Notes under the pieces: generated by a model
Database searches by the model: none
What the model was told of the DNA's origin: nothing
What the model saw: only the letters and a program-made list of their open reading frames with translations
Program-made: the position numbers and the translations under genes
DNA from: Ditylenchus dipsaci
Taxonomy: Eukaryota > Nematoda > Chromadorea > Rhabditida > Anguinidae
Direction: 5' to 3'
Length of the DNA stretch: 64,000 bases
Assembly (NCBI GenBank): GCA_004194705.1
Contig: SADC01001320.1
Coordinates: 930,001 to 994,000 of the forward strand
Shown: one piece after another, positions 21,601 to 33,600 of the stretch
Position numbering within the stretch: the stretch's first letter is position 1
Layout of the letters: the number at the start of each line of letters is the position of its first letter

Positions 21601-24600
21601 ATGAAGCAGAGGAGCTTGGACCATGCACTCTACCCCTCCTCAGATGCTACTACCTCCTCCTCCACCAATTTGGTGCTTCCCACTCCAGTACCACCTGCTG
21701 GATCCCTAGTCCACATGCGGTTAGCCCTGACCATTACACATCTATTCCTGGTGTCTTTAGGCAAGGTTCTGATCCAAAACTGTTAGTACCAAAATACAAT
21801 TTTTAGGAACTGTCAATCTTCTGGTAATTCTGGTGATTTTACTAAGGCCTTACATGCGCTCCATAACCAACGTTTACATGATTTCACTGTGCTTGGCTGA
21901 TTTTATCTACCTGGCCAACCTTACTCTTGTCGCAGCTACACAGTTAAACAAAGATTTTTTTAATAAACTATTTTAGCCGAAGATTTAGGTTAAATGACAA
22001 ATCCTGGCCGTTTGGATCATTAATGTGTACTGTCTACCATGGCACTGAAACTACAGGTTATTTTCTGACTACAGCAAAATATTAATTTTAGGACGTCCCG
22101 ATACGATGTCACCATGAGACTAAATTTCATCCTCGCTTTAACTAGTATTCAAACCCAAGACCAGGACTCGCATCTCTAATTTTTAAAAATCAGACAAATC
22201 TAAAAAAATTTGTTTTCGGGACTAACTGGTGCTAGATAAGTCGGAACGGAATTTTAAGCATTTATTCAGTTAGGAGACTTACCTCAGAAAAGCAATCCAA
22301 ATATATGCGGAACTTGTTCACTTCGGGTTGGGGGGGGAGGTATGGCCTGCTTTAAAGTATGCACTTACCAATGAAACTTACTACCTAGACACCCATAAAA
22401 TACTAATAATTGCACATTTCGACACACAAGTTCAAATCCGTCCTAATATACGGTGGCATACCCTACGCCTAAGTCTTCGCCTAACCAAAAAGATTTGACT
22501 GCATACAAGGGAGTCTCCTAAGTAAACAAGTGCCAAATATGCTTTTGTAGCCCTACATCTCCTCTTTCAAATGGTTTATAAAACATAGGAGGGTAATTAC
22601 AGAGCATTTGACTGTAAAAACTTGTGAGGTCATTCTAAGAAGTTATCAAGCATTTTAATCACTTTAACTGGTCAAAACATTGATTTTTTTAGCTGTTATA
22701 ACATCACAGCACCATATTGTAGCGCAGTTCAAGAGTTACAAAACCTATACAACAGAAATTTGTTCGAAAATCAGAGTATTGAGATATAATTTTTTTAGAA
22801 AAAAATTGTTTTGTCTAAGAATAACCAAAAATCCGAAAAATTGGAAAAACTTGGATTTTGGTCATTGTTAGACAAAAAACTTTTTTTCGGCACTTGTGCT
22901 GTTTGTCAACCCCCCCCCCCCCTTATTTTTTCCCTGGTCCGCCCAGTGGTTTTTTCGTCGATCCCTTGCCAATTCGAAAATTTTTCCTAATCATTGATAC
23001 TCTGTTCGGATTTTTTCAACTTGCTTTCTTATAAAAGAATGCCTAGAATTCAATTTTAGGTTAAGTTTTGTTAGACACTCTATAAAAAAATTCGTACGTG
23101 AATTAAACGATTAGGCGACCATTCAGAACGAGTGAGCATGGTCCTTTAAATATTTTTTCAACTATAAGAAAGTAAGAAAATCTTATTTGAGTCCGTCGAG
23201 ACATTAAGTGTCCCGCGGTGAAATGTCCCGTCCAGTGCTGTGCAAATCTCCGCTTTACGCTCCGCTTTTTGCTCCCCTTCGCTCTGCTCCGAGAAAAAGG
23301 CCAGAGCCGGAGCAAAATTCGAAAAAAGGGAGCAAAGAGCCAGAGTCGGAGCGAAATTTTGAAAACAAGGAGCAAAGAGCCAAAGCCTGAGCGAAATTTT
23401 GAAATCTGGGTGCAAAAAACTAGAGTTTAAAACAACACATGCATACAAATTAGAGCAGATGCCTTTGTAGCAAACAGTGCTCTGCAAATCTCCGCTCTTC
23501 GCTCTTTGCTCCGCTCCGCTCTGCTCCGAGCCAAAAGCCAGAGCAGGAGCGAAATTTTGAAATCTGGGAGTAAGGAGCCAGAGCAAGCACGGAAATTTTC
23601 AAATGCACAGCACTGGTCCCTTCCCCTCAAAATGTTTAAAAAAAAGTTGTTTCAGTCTGTCCTGACCAGTATTGAAAAATTGAGGCACCGTGCTAGAATT
23701 TCAGCACCGGCACTAGCTCACGGCACCGATTTACGGCACTGACCTCGAAAAAGTCAGGCACCGGCTCACGGCACCGGTGCCACTTACAACACTGTTCCTG
23801 ACTAATTCTAGCCTAGCCTGAGCCCAAAAAATCATAAAAAGACTTCTAAATTGAAACATGTTCAAGAAAATTATGAAGAATTTTTTTATATAAAAATAAA
23901 ATTTTTTGGAAAAAAATTCGATTCTTTTTTGAAAAAATCGACAATGGGAACTTAGGTATACTTTTTATGGGCACCATAATTTTTTGACTTTTTGGTGCGA
24001 GATTTTTTTAAATTTTTTCTAACTTAGGTGAAGCATTAGGCGCAGATTAGGATGAGCTCAAACGTGTGTTTTAGACCGAAAAAATTGAAATTTAAAAATA
24101 GCGCAAATTCAAAAAAGTGTCATAAAACGGCAGAATGTCTATTTACTAAATTTTTCTTTGTTTGATTAAGTCTGGTGCGCCATTATTGTAATAGGAAGCT
24201 TAGACTTGTACTTTCCACTATGCCTTTTTGAAAGAAACTCTTATTTTCCCTTCAGCCATTGAGATCGAAATCTATATGACCGAAAAATCTCGCAGCATAC
24301 TAGAAATATTTAATAAAATCAACTTTTGTTTCAGGAAAGTACGCAAGTGTGATGTTTGTGGTACTTCTAGCAGCAGACAGGTACTGCGCCATGTGCAGAG
24401 CCAATTGGTGTGCACGCTACAGGAACTACAGAACAGCCACCGTAGTCTCACTGGTTGCCTGGTTTATAGCTATGCTGGCTGCTTCTCCACTTTATGTCTT
24501 CTCGGAGGTGGCGCTTCTCAGGTTCAGGAACAATGAGCAAATACACAGACTGTGCATAGCCAAATGGCCCTCCTCTGATACAGCTAGATGGTCAGTTATG

Positions 24601-27600
24601 AATAGTTCTCAGTCAAAGAAAATATTGATAAAACTTTTAAGGATGCGAAAAAAAATTATAGACCAAAACAATTTATATTTCGAACCCATCCAAATACAGG
24701 GGCCTATCGATAAGTAACTATGGTTATAGTTTGAAACTTACTCTAAAAAAAGCTGCTGAAAATATATTTGGTCAGGGTGCGGCTAAGCGTAGCATTATTC
24801 TTTAAAGGGGGCATGCAAAAAGGGCACCTGCCTTACACTAAAAATTAAGGCGGGACCAGCAAATTTCAAAAAGACATCCTAGTTATCCTTCCTTTCGTGT
24901 TAAATCGTACGTTCAGAACCTCATACAGTCAACTCCCAATTTAGTGTACACCCTGGGGACCGGCTCCAGGTGTACACTAAATCGAGTGTACACTAAATCG
25001 AGGGTTCATTCTAGTCATTTTAATTAACCGCCGGCCAAAATGATTCCATCCAGGTGTACACTAAACCGAGGTGTACATTAAATCAGGTCTACACTAAATC
25101 GGGAGTTGACTGTAATACTTTTATAAATTAGGCATAAAACTTGGCACACGGACGTTTCGTCCTCAGGACGTTTCGTCCTCGGCCGTTTCGTCCTCAGGCC
25201 GTTTTGTCCTCAGCCTCGTCCTTGTCTAAATATAACCAAAACTAAAATTTTGCGCAAGAAAACAAAAAAAATCAAGTTCAACAAGTACCCAGATACCCTA
25301 AAAGATGGAATTTGAACATAGTTTTGAACACTGGGGCCTACCGCAGAAAAAACTCTGGTATGCATGCTTTTTTCATGCACCCAGAGTCACTTTTGAGTGG
25401 TTTGTGTCTAAGGTATGTGGGTGTGCGCACATAGGCGTGCCCAGGATTTTCTAACGGGGGGGGGGTGGCTAAAAGAGCTAAAAATCCTGACGGGGTTTTG
25501 TGAAGAATAATTTCGAATTGTTTTTTTCGTGCTTATTGTTTAGAAAATAAATTTGTAAATCGGTTCAAAATCTAGAATCATTCCCTAGTCGAGATCGGAA
25601 AACTTATCCGCCTTCCATTCCTCCACAATTGATTCAACTTTTTAGATTTTAATTGAGCACCCGAAAATCTCAAAGTAAAAACATTTTTTCGATTTTCGGG
25701 GTTGATAAATAATTACACCGGGGTAGTAAATAAAAAAAATACGGTATACTGTAAATGACGCCAAGAAGCAGAGCTAGATTTGAGTACAAAGTTGTAAATG
25801 CGGCTTTACACATATTCTTCAAACCCCAGTTCTTCAACCGGTCGATTTGTTGACCGGACTATTCTTCAACCAGTTTATTCTTTGACCGGATTGTTCTACA
25901 ATCCAGTCAAAGTTATTTATTTATTTGTTAATTTAAAAACAAAATATTCTATCATATTTGAAATTGTGTGGTGAGTTAGGTTTGATAAAACCAACATTTC
26001 GATTCTATCCACCCGAACCCAAAACTCGGGATGGGTACCTCTGGTCCAGGTGGATATATACCTGGAGGATCTGAAAAATAAAAGAGAGATTTTTAAATCA
26101 AAAAACTTTCTATCATATGCAAAATCGTGTGGGAATCCTGTTGGACAAGACCAAAACTGCGATTACACCCACCCAAACCCAAACTGGGTAACACCTGACC
26201 AGGTGTTTATCCATTTGGATAACCTGAAAAATAAAATTTCTGTACATTTCGAAACAAACTGTGTTATCATATGTGAAATTGTGTGGTGATTTGGGTTTGA
26301 TAAGACCAAAACTTCGATTTCACCCACTTGAAGCCCAGCATTGTTTTTAGTTTTTTTAATTTTAAAAACCCAGGCCATCCAGCTGGATGTCCACCTGGTC
26401 AGGCGGTACACACTCAAGGTTTAAAAACAGACTTTTGGTCTTACCAAACCTTATTACCCAGGCAATTTTGCGTATCATAGGCAGAATGATTTTAATTTTA
26501 AAAAATTTTGATTTTTCAGGTCATCCAGGTAGGGATATGGATAGCGGAAATCGCAAATTTAGTCCTATCAAACCCAATTCACCACCCGACTATATGTTAG
26601 AATAAATGATTTACTTCCGATTTTAACTAAAATTTCATTTTTAGGCCATCCAGCTTAATATCCACCTAGGCCCTGGGTACCCACGCTAGGTTTTTGAATT
26701 TGAGTCATTAAAATCACAGTTTCAGTATTGTCAAACCATGTTCAGCATAAAATTTTGGGTAAGATACCATGGTTTGAAATTTATTTCAAACCATGGTATC
26801 AATAAATTTGTAAATCATATGCAAAATCGTGTGGGGAATCCTGTTGGACAAGACCAAAACTGCGATTACACCCACCCAAACCCAAACTGGGTAACACCTG
26901 ACCAGGTGTTTATCCATTTGGATAACCTGAAAAATAAAATTTCTGAAGAAAGCTTAAAGTACTAAATTATTTAATAATAGGGAGCGCACAAATTATTTCA
27001 ATGGGTAGAAAAACCTTAAGAAAACCAAGATTGCCCAAATATAAGTAATAAAAAGTAAAGGAAAAGTTTTTCTGTACAACAATGTAAGAAAGGCGCATAA
27101 AATAATTTTCTAAGGCGAAAAGTTCTTTAAAAAAGCTTAAAATTTTAAATATTGGTAAAAATTTTGAATTTTTTAAAAAAATTTTCGAAAATTTCGAATG
27201 AGAAAATTTTTCAGGGCTTTTCCGGGCCGGCTGGGCCGGGCTGGGCGGGCCTGACCCCTGTCCGGGCCGGGCTTTTGAAAACGAGGTCCGAGCCAGGCCT
27301 GCAAAGTCAAGGCCCGTTCCCAGCCCTGTTCTAGGCCTCGTTTTGTTAGAATCGTAGTTGAAAAATCCTACAGAAGTTCAATGATTAGGATAAAATTTTG
27401 AATGGTGCGGGAGAACAGCTTGGCGCAAAAACCATGGTCCTTTAAGCTGTCCATGCGCGTTTTTATGGAAAATAGCCGCCGCAACACATCGCGACATCAT
27501 CCTTCAAGTAGCCGCATCTGGTTTCAGTATGCAATCCCGCACCTGAACGATCTGACTAATCGACCCTTCGTAGTGGGAATAAGAGATGAATAAATTACCG

Positions 27601-30600
27601 AAACGGAACAAACGACTTTATTCGGTATACAACTGGACACAAAAACGCAATAAATCATATTTTGTGTGCTTTAACGTCCCATCCTAGCCAAAGTAAGGTC
27701 TGCTTTCGGGCTAGCTGAAATTTTCTGAACACCAGCCAGCATTTCATTGATCTGAGTCTGCAATTCCCTCTGTTTGGCCACATGTAACAATCGCAGAACT
27801 CGAATGCAGTCATCCACCTGCAATTAGAACAAATTTACTGGTCGATTAGGGTAATCCAAACCTACCTTTGGGTTTCCACTTGATTGAACTCCCAAATCAA
27901 AAGACTGCAGCGTGAATTTCTTCTCTCCTGTTTCTGCATTTGGACTAGCATTGATCTCTTTCAAATATTTATCGATGGCCAGCACAGTAGTTTCCACATC
28001 CGAATGTAATGAAATTCTTAGAAGCGAAGCCAACTCATCTATCTGAGCTTTGATGGCACTTGAAGAGGACATAATAATGCAATATTTCTTGACTGGCCTA
28101 TAAATAGAAATCATATCCAAAATACGACCACCGAAAAAAATTGAAATCTATACACAGTTGCGGAAAAAAGTTACCGCCGATCAGAATTTCCACATTTTTT
28201 TTGAGAAAAACTGTTTGAATTTAATTATTTTTCAAACGGAAAGGGAAAACGAAATAGACAGTCTTGTAGAGAATTTCACGCTCTACAAAATTGGTATTTT
28301 TGTTCAAAAGATTCATTTAAAATTTATGCAAAAAAATTGCAAAGTTTGAAACAATGCAAAAATAAGGTCACGAAAAAAGTTACCGCCGATAACATTTTTA
28401 TCTTTTTTACATGCTTGTCTTCAATGGTGAAAGATTACAGCATACATTTTTTAAGAGCCCTGAATTTTAGCTGCAATTTAGAAGGTCAAGCTTTTGCTTT
28501 AAGTTGTTCTGAGAAAACTTATGACCATCAACATAAAAGTGTCGACTTTTAGTCAAATCAAAGTAAATGTAAGGAAAATGGTTGTTCGGTCACGTAAATA
28601 CCAGCTATTCTTGAAAATTTTAATATCAAAAGCTAGCATTTAATGCATTTTCTAAAAGCTCTTTTATTTATCTACAAAATGGCATGTCGACTGCTCTTTT
28701 AGAATTAGACAGGGCTAAGAAACGAATGGTTGAAGTTGGAAAAAACAAAAATGTACCAAAATGAAGTAAAAGGAGGAGTTTTATAACTCTTCCAATTTTC
28801 GTGACCTTATTTTTGCATTGTTTCAAACTTTGCAATTTTTTGCATAAATTTTAAATGAATCTTTTGAACAAAAATACCAGTTTGTAGAGCGTGAAATTCT
28901 CTACAAGACTGTCTATTTCGTTTTCCCTTTCCGTTTGAAAAATAATTAAATTCAAACAGTTTTTCTCAAAAAAATGTGGAAATTCTGATCGGGCGGTAAC
29001 TTTTTTCCGCAACTGTATGTTTCTCAAATAGGGTGAAAGTGTTATAAACATTTTGAAGCAGCCTCAAAGAAGGGGCAAAATTTCGGTCATCTACAGGGGA
29101 CGAGAAAAAATTGGGATCTTAAAGTGTATGTCAACAGCTCCCACGCATGGTCTAAAAAAATTCGGTGTAATCAAGGATGTTGAAATAACGGCTGAGAAGG
29201 CGGTACCGAGACCTCTCATTCTGCCGTAATCATGTGTCTATCTCTCTCTCTCTACGGAACTTAACATGGCTCGCTGCAACGTGACTCGGCTAATTCACTA
29301 TGTAGTTGATTTCCAGATGCGTACGCTCGCACTCGAAGCTGACCTTATTACCTAAAGCTTCAACCGTCCATCCTTGTAATACCTAGTTCAATCGACAACA
29401 AGAAATAAATAATGCGGAAATGATAGATGCAAAATAAATTCGGAGCCGCATTGCGTCTATAAAGGGGGGGCTTATATAAAAATCGCCCTAGGTCACAGGT
29501 ATTATAGGGTCATCAATATTAGATAAATGGAATAATTCAAAAAAAATTGCTGGTTACCGCTTTATTTTTTTTAAACGAACGGGCATGCTCCTTTGAAATC
29601 CGCAAAGAGCCTCCTCATTGTAAATGCGCCTTAAAGGACCATAGTTTTTACGCGCAGAAGCAAAATTTGAATTGGCGGGGACACTTCTCTTTCGTCTCTC
29701 ACTATACTCTAATCAATAACTTCGAACGACTTCAAAGAGTACAAGGAGAGACGAAAGAGAAATGTCCCCTGCCAATTCAAATATCGCACATGTCGCTGCG
29801 GGGATACGGACGTTCCGTCCTCGGGGCCGATTCGTCCTTAGGCCCTTTGGTACACTGCCTCGTCATTGTCTAAATTTAAGCGAGAATAGTTTTTTCTGTC
29901 CAAGCAAACAAAGTAAGTCCACTTAAATCATGGCACGTAACTAAAAATTTTGAAAAGAGTACCCTTGGCCAAAAAAAGTACAATTTGGTCATTTTTCGTC
30001 AAAAAGTGCCGTTTTATACAGTGCTTGTTGATTTTGAGCACCAAAAAAGATTTTGACTGAAAACTTCAGAAATAAAAAAGATTTTAGGCCCCGAAAAAAG
30101 GACAAATCTTTTTAAAAAGCACAGTTACGTTCCCTGACCTAAACAGGTGCCCAGATAGCTAAAAGATTGAATTTGAACATAGTTTTGTGTTTAAGGATGG
30201 ACAGATTATTTTAGTTTATATGACACTGCATCAAAAACGGTTAATTTTAACTACTTGCTTTTTAGAGTCATGATTTATCCGTCTGCACAGAGTTCTTTAA
30301 TAGATTTTTGCAAAGTTTTGGTAATAATATAGTATCTCCTCTGCTTAAGACTCTACTGGTACCTGGCCTTTCAAAACTTTCAGAGGATCTTAGGTTCATG
30401 AAAAAAGCGTAAAAACTCATAAATAACCCCCCATAAATGACCCCTTTTTTGGGGTTATTTATCGAGTATCTTTTAGGCTTAGGCTTCGGTAGGCCAGCGC
30501 CGATTAGGCCGTACTAAGGAGGGTTTTTACGACCCTTTTTTAGGGCGGGAGTTATTTATGACCCACGGTCGAAAAAAACAAAGCCTTGAAAATAAGTGGT

Positions 30601-33600
30601 AGCTCTCTTAAGAGTTTGCTCCAATAGATTAAAATATGGCAGGTTAAGGTAGACCAGATGCGAATCAACGGATGAACAAATAAATTATTTATCTAAGCGC
30701 TCAGGCTACAACAGTCTCGACAGAACATATGTACGATAATAATTTAATTAACGACCTTTTCGAGGCGGAATGCACTATCCGGTTCGACATCCTTATAATA
30801 CTTCTCTTCTAGACCAACGACGTGAAAACCGAACTTCTGGTAGAACTCCAATGCAATGGGATTATTGATCTGAATAAAATCGGGTACACATCCAAAAGAC
30901 CGACTACATAAAAATCTGAAATCACCTGAACATGCAAGCGCACAACTTTAATGGACGGGTCTTTACGACACAGATAGAAGACATGTTCCAACAGAAAAGT
31001 GCCAATGCCGTATCTGGAAAAACGAAAAACTGATCGTTCCTAGTTTTCGTTCTATCTCACCTGCGATAAGGAGCCAATGTGCCTAGAGTCATGATGTAAA
31101 TGCACTTTCGCCCGTTCGCACCGTCCACCTTGCAGCAAACACCTCCGACAACGAGATCGTTCAAATAAGCCAGCTTGGCTGCAATAGGAGGAATAGAAGA
31201 TTAAGAAATAGCCTAAAACTAAAATTTTACGAACCCATTTCCCCAGCAGTCAACACGCCCTCGTAGAACTTTTCTGGATAATCAACCGGAAGAATAGACG
31301 CATTCAACATTTTCAGCTGCTAAACAATCAAAAATAAGAGAGAATAAGGGAATTTAAGGTTTACGAATGAATACATTGACGGTGTGACGATTTATCTGAA
31401 AAAGAAAATTTTAGACTGCTCTTATTGAGCAGGAGCTTAAATGGCTGACTTCACCAGAGAAATATCAATACGACCATGCAACAAGGACGCTCTTCCTCAT
31501 ATCTGTCTGCAACATCGCATGATCCAAGATTGGCATTAATCGCGTCGATCTCTGCGTCATTTTGACTTATTTTCGGATCTGACATTCTTCTCTTCCAAAT
31601 AATTTCGGCTAGCTAAACGCTTTTTGCTGTAACTAGTTATAAGCGTTTCTTTTGGTTGTTCTATCTTTTGTTTAATTTTGGGCCGCTTTTCCGGAAAACG
31701 GGTGGAATCGACCATGTTTTATTCTTAACGTTTTTCCTTTTAACAAGAGTTTTTCACGGGTTACAAACAATTAGGAGCTTGTTCACTTCGGGGGCCAAGC
31801 TTGAAAACCACGCTTTCACTAATGTAATTCACACGTGCTTATCACAAAGACCAAAAAGACACACATTTTGACGAAAAAATGCACATAGAATATCTTGCTT
31901 GCACATGTTGAAAGACATGGTAAGACATCCGTAATAGTCCAAAATTCACGCGTTCTGGATTGTCCCCCGCCAATTCAAAAATTTTCGCCTAATCATTGAA
32001 CTTCTGTACGAATTTTTCAGCTTGGTTTCTAATGGCTCTATCACAATTGTAAGTGTAAGTGTAAATGTTTTTGGTATTGTGAACACCCCTTATGGGCTGT
32101 ACACAATGGATCCGTATCCGTGTCCGTGTCCGTAAACGCGGGCCGTAAAACGGTCCGTGTATTTCCACACAATGGGCCGTATCCGCGTCCGTAAAACGGT
32201 CCGTGTTGCGGCCCGTTTTACGGACCACAACACGGATAGTTCATTTTTGACCTGTTTTTTCCTAAAATCGAGATTTGTAATATTATAGAATACATTGTTA
32301 TGCCGTAAACCAACAAAAAACGTAATATTTTTCGTCGGAAATCCCTAGCCCAGATCTCTCCAATGAAGGGGCCTGCATGCTCATTTTGGTTCCTTCTTAT
32401 TTTTTCGTTCTCAATTTGGTTTTTTCTACGTAAATGTCTCTCCTGACAAAGTGCTTTTAAATTATAGCCCTACTGAATGGTAGCAAATGAAAAAGTCCAA
32501 TTGGTCCGTGACATAAAATGCCGAGATGCCTTAGGGACTATTGGCTCTGAACCTAATGAAGAAGTACGGTATGCGTAAGCCTAAAACACGGTGCCTAGTG
32601 TCCGTCTCGGTAGCAAGAACATTAAAACATTTAGGGTGCATTTTTTGCCCCCTCACTCGGTAATGGCTATTTTTTTTTAATTTTTGAAAAATCATTTAGC
32701 TAAGATTTAGGGTTGCAAAATAAAGTACTGATCAAGTCACTGTGGGTTTGAAAATTTTGATGAGTCGAGATGCACGCTGGAACAGCACTAGGCTGGCGTT
32801 TGCCGAACACGACAATTGGGTGGATGCTGCATTGGCCCGAGTAGCTCAGATTTCATAACCCGAAATCGCGTATCATCAAGTTTTGAGACCGTTTTAAGCC
32901 GAGAAACATGATAGAAAAAATGATTTAGGGGTGCTCGATTATTTCTGACCAAAAATGTTGACCTAAGATCGACTTTTTGCCTCAGGTTACCAAGGTAAAC
33001 CACCCTAGAAGGGTCTAGTGACCATAATCAGGAAAAATTTGTATATAGTTTTGTTTATTGAGGACTACCGCATGAAGAAAACCTGATATACACACTCCTT
33101 TTTTCCAGCTCTAGTGACCAAAACGAAGAAGAATACTTTTATGTAAATAAAAAATAAGGTATCCAGCTCCCCTCCAGTAGTATTTTCCTGTGTCCTAAGT
33201 CGAAAAGTCGATTTGCGGTGAAATGTTTTGTCGGCCGAAAATGTAAAAGCACTCGTTTAAACATGTTTTTTTAATTGTTTGAAAGGCTTAAAACGCTCTT
33301 AGAAGTTAAGAAAACGCAATTTTGGCTTGTGCCATCTGAGCTACTCCTGCCCTAAAATCACGGACCGTACGAAAAACACGGTCCGTGTTGAAAAATTATC
33401 GACTCTGAATTCTGTGTTTTCACGATTCTTTTTCCGATGTTTTTTTACAGAAATTCTGCTCATAAATTTGGGCGTTCGATTAAACTGAAAACGACATGCA
33501 AAAAAATAAATTTACCTGCTAACTAAAAAAATCGGCCCAAAATATTGACTTCACGGACCGTGATACGGCCCATTGTGGGTGGCAATCCGTTCCGTTTCAC

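Noticed and set aside
23103..23742. Cluster of overlapping ORFs on both strands
   Set aside because: Produced by GC-richer AGCCAGAGC repeats inside a hAT-like element.
26738..26965. Repeated ORFs reading NPVGQDQNCDYTHPNPNW (also 26050-26289)
   Set aside because: The identical frames come from a 110-bp DNA duplication in a degenerate repeat array; the other units are not open.
32788..33003. 71-codon minus ORF in the 1.6-kb foldback
   Set aside because: No family similarity; could be a transposase scrap but nothing supports it.
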